A DNA stretch of 64,000 nt. It comes from Lunularia cruciata. Lineage: Eukaryota; Streptophyta; Marchantiopsida; Lunulariales; Lunulariaceae. Below the pieces are notes generated by a model. The model did not search any database, was not told the origin of the DNA, and worked only from the letters and a program-made list of their open reading frames with translations. Shown piece after piece: positions 58,506-64,000 of the stretch; position 1 is the first letter of the stretch; the number at the start of each line of letters is the position of its first letter. The stretch is taken from positions 39,744,501 through 39,808,500 of the forward strand of contig OX419761.1 in NCBI GenBank assembly GCA_948567375.1. The letters run 5' to 3'. The position numbers and the translations under genes were made by a program.

Positions 58506-59270
58506 TCCTGGTAACTTGAAACATGTATGAGATTCTGGAGCTTCCAATACAGAGCGTCCAAGTAGCTTGACCTCAGTACATTTGTTGGCACATGTACTAC
58601 TAACTTCAGAGAAAGATTTAACATTCATCCCATATTTAAGAAATTTAACTCAATAGTATTCCACTTTGGCCAGAAGTCTTACAATGATTATTGTAAACTT
58701 GACGTTACATCTAAAGTAGGCCATGTCACGAACACATAATAGCCAAACATATCATAGTATTGTTTTCCAAAATGTTCATGGTGATACAGAGGGTCGTTTC
58801 CAAGGAAAAAAGGAAAGTAAACAGTTAATTTGGTAGACGAGACTAAATGCAAATTCTTTGTAATATATAAATTTGTTATGCTAGTAGTTGAAACCGGATT
58901 ATTAACTTGTATTTTAAGATACTCTACGGTAATTCTGTTAGAAAATACAAAAACAATTTACGCTCGACTAAATGCGATCTTTAACGTGACGATGGTAAAA
59001 CTAATCACTTCAAAGTCTAGTCTTTAGTTTTCTCCAAATCCAACCCAAGTACCCTAAGCCCCGTTCATTCATGTAGAGATCACTACTCTACCTCTAAATT
59101 AATGAATAGATTAGATTTTGGGTCCAAATCGAGTTTCCAATGTCAATGTCTTGATAAGAACCTTGTTCATAAAGACAAAGTCACGACTAAAACACCTTTG
59201 GTTTGGTTTTAGTGGTACTATGTGATACAATTAAGTCCTTCTGCAACTTCGAGTGTCATCAAGTATTTCT
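58506..59270. other. Intergenic DNA, nothing recognised
   Basis: AT-rich sequence without motifs or long frames. Confidence 0.5.
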
Positions 59271-59274
59271 TCCA

Positions 59275-59722
59275 GCAGCAGGTCACAAGGTTTCCAAATA
59301 GGGGCATGTAGCGAGGTCATTTCTTTGTTGCTCTAGCCTTAGAGTTATATGGAACAATGAACATGACTGGACATGACATTTGACACATTTTTCAAGGAGT
59401 GCACGGTGAGCTAATCATGTTAGGCGCACGGGGTACCACTCTCACTCTCATATCTTGTAGCATATTTTTAGGCAGCATGTATCTATTGCTCTAAAGAGTG
59501 CAGTGGTTGGTGCAATCCATAGGAGAGTAATCACATTAATTGATATTTCTCCGGATACTCTAGTTGTATATTGACCCGCACTAACCGATATCTTAAGCTT
59601 GGGAGGGCAATTTCTCATATAGACTCCTTTGAGACTTAGCCTCATAGTACCTTTTTTGTCTCTCCCTTGTATGGCTTGATGGTGTCTTCCTCTCCTTTGT
59701 TTGTTATAGGAGGTCGCCTTCT
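59275..59722 (+). mobile_element. LINE 3' end fragment (plus orientation)
   Basis: It is the reverse complement of the LINE C-terminal coding end and tail: AGCGAGGTCATTTCTTTGTTG, then GGTACCACTCTCACTCTCAT, then the tail with GAGACTTAGCCTC and CTCCCTTGTATGGCTTGATG, ending near AGGTCGCC. The coding part is broken. Confidence 0.75.
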
Positions 59723-59730
59723 TACTTTCT

Positions 59731-59858
59731 TTCTATAAAAGATTAAGATATTAAAGATTTTACTTATATAATAATAGAATAAGAGTCTGGCACCTTCTAT
59801 AAAAGATTAAGATATTAAAGATTCTACTTATATAATAATAGAATAAGAGTCCGGCACC
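59731..59858. repeat. Tandem duplication, 64-bp unit, two copies
   Basis: Copies at 59,731-59,794 and 59,795-59,858 differ at about two positions. They lie immediately after the LINE tail. Confidence 0.9.
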
Positions 59859-60580
59859 TTTGCCAATAAATGACAAGATAGTGATCCTTAGCGGCACCGG
59901 ATTCAAAACACTCAAAATCTTCACCATGCATACCAAAGCATGACATTCTATTTGAAAAAGCGGCCGTGGGCTGCAGCCGGCCGCTGCACATATTCCTCAG
60001 CCGGCCGCTACCGGCCATTAACCCATCACAACACATGGTTGTAGCCAACAGCACCCTCTATGTGATAATACATCATAGCCGAGAGCAACACAAGGAAAAC
60101 TAAACCAGATGGTGGTTAAAATAACAAAATTGTATTGATTGGTAAGGTCCAAAAATTCACCTATTTAAGGTTCAAATTGGAACGCATGAACAATAGAATA
60201 TCAACAATCTATGGTCGCAATGCATTGCGCTTGTCTGCCAATATATTGCCAACATCTGAGAAACTACACTCAGATTTTGAGCTTGAGGCAGGAATAGCAA
60301 GAATGGATCTTACAACGAGGGCGATAGACTGAAACTTTTCAGCATGAGTAGACCATCAAATGAGCAATTTTGCAGGTCCGCTCTAGAGATCATTCTTCTC
60401 ACTTTGGGAAAGCTTCAATACGTAATACTCCGATAGTTCTTTTGATGCAATGAGCTCCTTGTCGATCAGAGTAGGACCATCATCTTCATCTCCATCTGAG
60501 TCACTCGCCAATGATGTAGATGTTGATGACTGTCAAACTATAAGCTTGGCACGCTTTGGCAGACGGGATGGTCGCAAGCT

Positions 60581-62144
60581 TCATGAGGGTGCCAAACAAT
60601 TGTCTGCAGCAGCTTTGACTAAACCAACAAAGTGCTCGGTTAGACGCTTGATTTCTATCTTTGCATCAGCAATTTGTTCTTCCTTGATGGCCATCAGATG
60701 TAGTCTTGACTTTTGTTGCGGATCTAGCTGGGCGGCCATGACGTGGAGTCTATTGAGTGACCACTTGTCCAGAATTTGCTTTGTGATGAGTGTTTTGATG
60801 CTAACCAGATGCTTAGAATTGGCTGGAATGGTTTGCGTCATGCCGTCTACTTCCGTGATATCTTCCGTATCGGTGATCTCAACACACTGCTTCAACAGTC
60901 CATTACGCCAATATGCTACAAGGTGCAAAGTCTGTGTTTTGAACGGTTCCAGAGCAAGGGTCGTCGTCTTGAAGAGAACCAAGAATCAAACAATCTTGAT
61001 GAGTAGCTCACAATTGATACATTCTATTTTCTTCTCCTTCTGACCTCCTTTCTTAACCAACAACTCTTGAGATCTTTTGAATTGAATTTGAATGGACTCT
61101 AGCATGGTCAGCAGCCCATACCAACAAGTTACACTCTCCTGCTTGAGCTTTGGACAAAGCAAGCTGTTCAAGTCCATCTTCTTGAAGTATCGCACTAATT
61201 CCTTGCATTGCATGATCAGGTCAAAGATTTCAGGGGCATCATCATAAAACTCATAGAATGGAGTAGAGGTATTTCCATCGACAACTCGTGTTCTCTTCGC
61301 CCAACACTATGGTGGTGATTGTTCCAATTTTGTGGTCCAAGCATGGAATCCATTTGTAAATAAGTGGCAGCCATCTTCAGAATGGTTGTTGGATGCAGAA
61401 TTTGTCACAACAATCACTTGCTCATTTGATGCCTTCTTGGTGATGTCATTCACCTCAAATGAACGATATGGGTTGATCATAGAGTTGAACTCCGACAAGA
61501 TGGCCTGGCTAGTATGGCTACGAGCAATGAATTCATTCACTTGGAGTGTGCAATCATGAAGTTGCCATGAATCATTGATGAAATGGATCGTGACTGATAG
61601 ATAAGAGATCTGATTATTGCATCCAGATATTCAATGTGAACCCTGCCCATAGACCACAACTGAAGTGATATTGGACCTTTGACAGAAGAAGAACCTTGCT
61701 GAAGTTGCATCTTTTCTTGAGCGATCTCTTGACTGTGACTTGATCCTGCAACACATCATCAATACTCATCAGGTTCTTTGACGCTACTCCAATATCAAGC
61801 ACAGTCTGCAGCACGGCGTGGAAACCCTTCACAGCCACAATCAAGAATGGACAAATGTCCAATGCGCACATCTCACCCAATTTTTTGTTACGAGTTGCTT
61901 TTGTCCAGCATTGGGCTTGCATAGAGGCTTGGTGAAGTTGATCATATTGTGGGAACCACCAGGTGCAACAAATGCGATAGTGCACAAATGGTTGTTGATA
62001 GAGGTTGTGCCAATGTTTGAATTGTAAGCATACAGTGTCTTGAAAATGTGACAACACACAAAAGTCATCTTGTTTTTTTTTATTGCTCTCCATCAAGAAT
62101 AAAATAAACCAACTAGTTATCAACAACATAGCATACTGGCCCAA
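60581..62144 (-). pseudogene. hAT transposase pseudogene
   Basis: Reading down the minus strand from 62,144: a region that may hold a BED-type finger remnant; then ALDICPFLIVAVKGFHAVLQ, common in hAT transposases; then SIDDVLQDQVTVKRSLKKR. The catalytic-core entry FTLNIWMQ follows at 61,620, and after a frame change SYLSVTIHFINDSWQLHD. Further down come VRYFKKMDLNSLLC with LKQESVTCWYGLLTMLES (61,090-61,190). The last part (DKWSLNRLHVMAAQLDPQQK) is near 60,700-60,770. The conserved Trp of the W-N box is followed by Y-G instead of N-S. The C-terminal dimerisation region is not recognisable. Several frame changes show it is dead. Confidence 0.75.
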
Positions 62145-62152
62145 ACTTGTTT

Positions 62153-62712
62153 TACAAAGATATTGCAGATGGGCGATTGCTCTTGGTCCAGGGCAAAATC
62201 TGATATTTGGGCACCTTTGAACAGAATGATGTGACTATCTACTCTTTGAAATCGGCCACAGACTGGCCCGTTGCCGCTTGGTGTACATGCGCTACCATTG
62301 ATGAATGAATGATTACATTGTTGTTGCACAAGCTGTGAAGTGCTATTTTTTGACATTGTAGAGTGCAATGCTCAAACAAATGCGCCTCTCCACAAACCCG
62401 TTACACTCACTCAAGCGGGCCGCAATTTTGGTGACATAGATATTGCAGATGGTTGATTGCTCTTGGTCCCATGCAAAATCTGATATTTGTGCACCTTTGA
62501 ACAGAATAATATGACTATCTCCTCTTTGAAATCTGCAATAGACTGCCCGTCGTCGCTCGGTGTACATGCGCTACCATTGATGAATGAATGATTACATTGC
62601 AGCTGCACAAGCTACAAAGTGCTACTTTTTGACATTGTCGAGTGCAATGCTCAAACAGATGCGCCTCTCCACAAACCCGTTACACTCACTCATGCTGGCC
62701 GCAAAACTTGGT
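62153..62712. repeat. Tandem duplication, 280-bp unit, two copies
   Basis: The unit starting TATTGCAGATGG recurs at 62,161 and 62,441 and extends to about 62,712, with clear similarity throughout (TACATGCGCTACCATTGATG and CTCCACAAACCCGTTACACT in both). It lies inside the hAT element, upstream of the transposase. Confidence 0.85.
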
Positions 62713-62982
62713 GACAGGAAGTTGCATGTTATTTATCATCCATGTTATTTATTGTGGCCGCAACCGGCTGTGGCTGTGAAAAATACCCTATCGGCTACGA
62801 CCGCCGTAGCCGGCCGGATTGGTGGCTGGTCGTGGTACCTCGGCCGGCTGCGGTGGACAGCCATCGATACTATACTCAGATACATACAGACGGACAGGCA
62901 TCCAACATGCGTGCGATGGACAGACAAGGGTGACGGCGACCGGATTAGAACCCAGTTCTAGAATGTATACGGGTAAAAGAGA

Positions 62983-63066
62983 AAGGCGACCGCGTAGGAA
63001 AAACAAAGGATGGGAAGCCGTACAAGAGAGAGACAAAAAAGATAACATGGGGCTAAGCCCATAGAG
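62983..63066 (-). mobile_element. LINE 3' tail fragment
   Basis: It contains AGGCGACCGCGTAGGAAAAA and GGGGCTAAGCCC, a minus-oriented tail of about 85 bp with no coding part. Confidence 0.75.
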
Positions 63067-64000
63067 GAATGAATGTATACGGGCGGGTTTAGTGAAAGCT
63101 TGGCGTGCTTGGGGCGATGCAGATCATCGACCAATTTGATATATTACAGTTAATATAAAACAAAAGTATACAGTGTTAGAGTGTCTTCAGGACAGGTGTC
63201 CTACTATATAAGTATAAAAGTTTTCAATAAACTAGAGAGAGTTACAAAGAAGTGAACTAGATAGAGAGTTAATTTCATGGGTATTCACAACATTCTATTG
63301 AATTACATTATTTATTCCGGTGAGATTTGTTGTTATTTTTGGAGGTAATTCAAAAGTATCGGATGAAGAAATTTCCAAAATACTATAACGTAAAAATGGA
63401 AAATATTTTATTTAACTTACATCTAAATTTTTCAAAATTATCCACAAACGATTCTTATTTCATAAAAATCGTTTGTGGGATGGCATGTCTTACCTGTAAT
63501 CCTTCGGGATGAAACTCAATGGAATTCCTTATCAAAATAAGGTCAACAATACCAAGACCGTATTGAATTTCACTTTAAGATATGCATTGTGGATAAAATA
63601 TATAAAACGTCCAAGCGAATCATTTCAAGTACATGCGAATATTGCTAACTCAAACTCATTTATAAGTAGGGACTGAAGGTCCAAGACAAAGCATATCTAT
63701 TTAATATTAAATTATAATAAATTCCTGTAAATAAAGTGGTTTAAGGTACTTCATGTACAGCCAGAATATTACCAGCTCAAATCTGCTCATTTATAGCCCA
63801 ATAAATTTTTTTTTAATTTTAAATAATAGGAATACTGGTGAATAAAAGGGTTTTAAATATTTTAGTTTGAAACCAAAATTCACCTTTTTTATATTAAAAT
63901 TCTGCTCATATGCAAAAAAATCTTTAAATTATCTATATCACCAAAAAAATTTCTTAATTATTGAAGATAGTGTGAGAAGACATATTTATCAATCATGGTC
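63067..64000. other. AT-rich intergenic DNA to the window end
   Basis: No gene is recognised. A near-palindromic CAAACGATT/AATCGTTTG pair lies at about 63,446-63,476. Confidence 0.5.

Larger units (their letters stand above)
59960..62865 (-). mobile_element. hAT-type DNA transposon, decayed
   Basis: A transposase relic on the minus strand is flanked by unusually GC-rich, GCCGGCCG-containing stretches at 59,960-60,020 and 62,750-62,865. Both contain GCAGCCGGCCG in opposite orientations, which suggests terminal or subterminal inverted repeats. Exact ends and an 8-bp target duplication were not determined. Confidence 0.6.

Noticed and set aside
60450-61043. 197-codon plus-strand frame in the hAT element
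   Set aside because: It is antisense to recognisable hAT transposase sequence and has no motif of its own.

Overview
This window is nuclear DNA of a land plant. It carries a legume-lectin receptor kinase, three seed-maturation-type LEA (SMP) genes with GT-AG introns, an A-type cytochrome P450 relic and LRR receptor relics, set among decayed Ty3/gypsy, Ty1/copia, LINE and hAT elements. The style of the gypsy pol (PHD-tailed integrase) and the gene content suggest a seed-free lineage (moss, lycophyte or fern), but the species cannot be fixed from sequence alone.

Layout. 1-5 kb: dispersed repeats and a 5'-truncated LINE on the minus strand. 5.7-8.0 kb: an intact single-exon L-type lectin receptor kinase, one of only four genes here that look functional. 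8-10.5 kb: nothing recognised. 10.5-25.3 kb: a LINE split by an old minus-strand Ty3/gypsy element (called M, 11.3-24.0 kb), which is itself interrupted by a younger, CpG-rich plus-strand member of the same family (called P, 16.1-22.0 kb). 27.3-28.9 kb: a broken P450. 29.2-31.7 kb: another LINE copy. 34.5-36.9 kb: a degenerate gypsy element. 38.6-46.3 kb: an LRR receptor pseudogene (minus) split by a Ty1/copia element with recognisable LTRs (39.03-44.54 kb). 48.3-57.9 kb: three tandem minus-strand SMP genes, each with three exons. 59.3-63.1 kb: LINE tails and a hAT transposase relic.

The most remarkable content is the M/P retrotransposon family. P encodes Gag with two zinc knuckles, then a retropepsin, then a full C5 cytosine DNA methyltransferase with motifs I, II, IV (PCQ), VI (ENV), VIII and IX-X. 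M shows that the methyltransferase is followed by reverse transcriptase, RNase H, integrase and a C-terminal PHD-finger remnant. The inferred ancestral polyprotein is Gag-AP-DNMT-RT-RH-IN-PHD, a retroelement carrying both a DNA-methylation writer and a probable chromatin reader. Both copies here are dead: P has an in-frame TGA, a one-base deletion and no 3' half, and M is riddled with stops. The family may have live members elsewhere in the genome.

A second coherent system is the SMP cluster. Genes 1 and 3 keep an RY motif and an ACGT-core ABRE at identical 27-bp spacing about 650 bp upstream of the start codon. This points to shared ABA/desiccation control inherited through tandem duplication. 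All reading was by eye; no alignment or database search was run, so boundaries of decayed elements are approximate.
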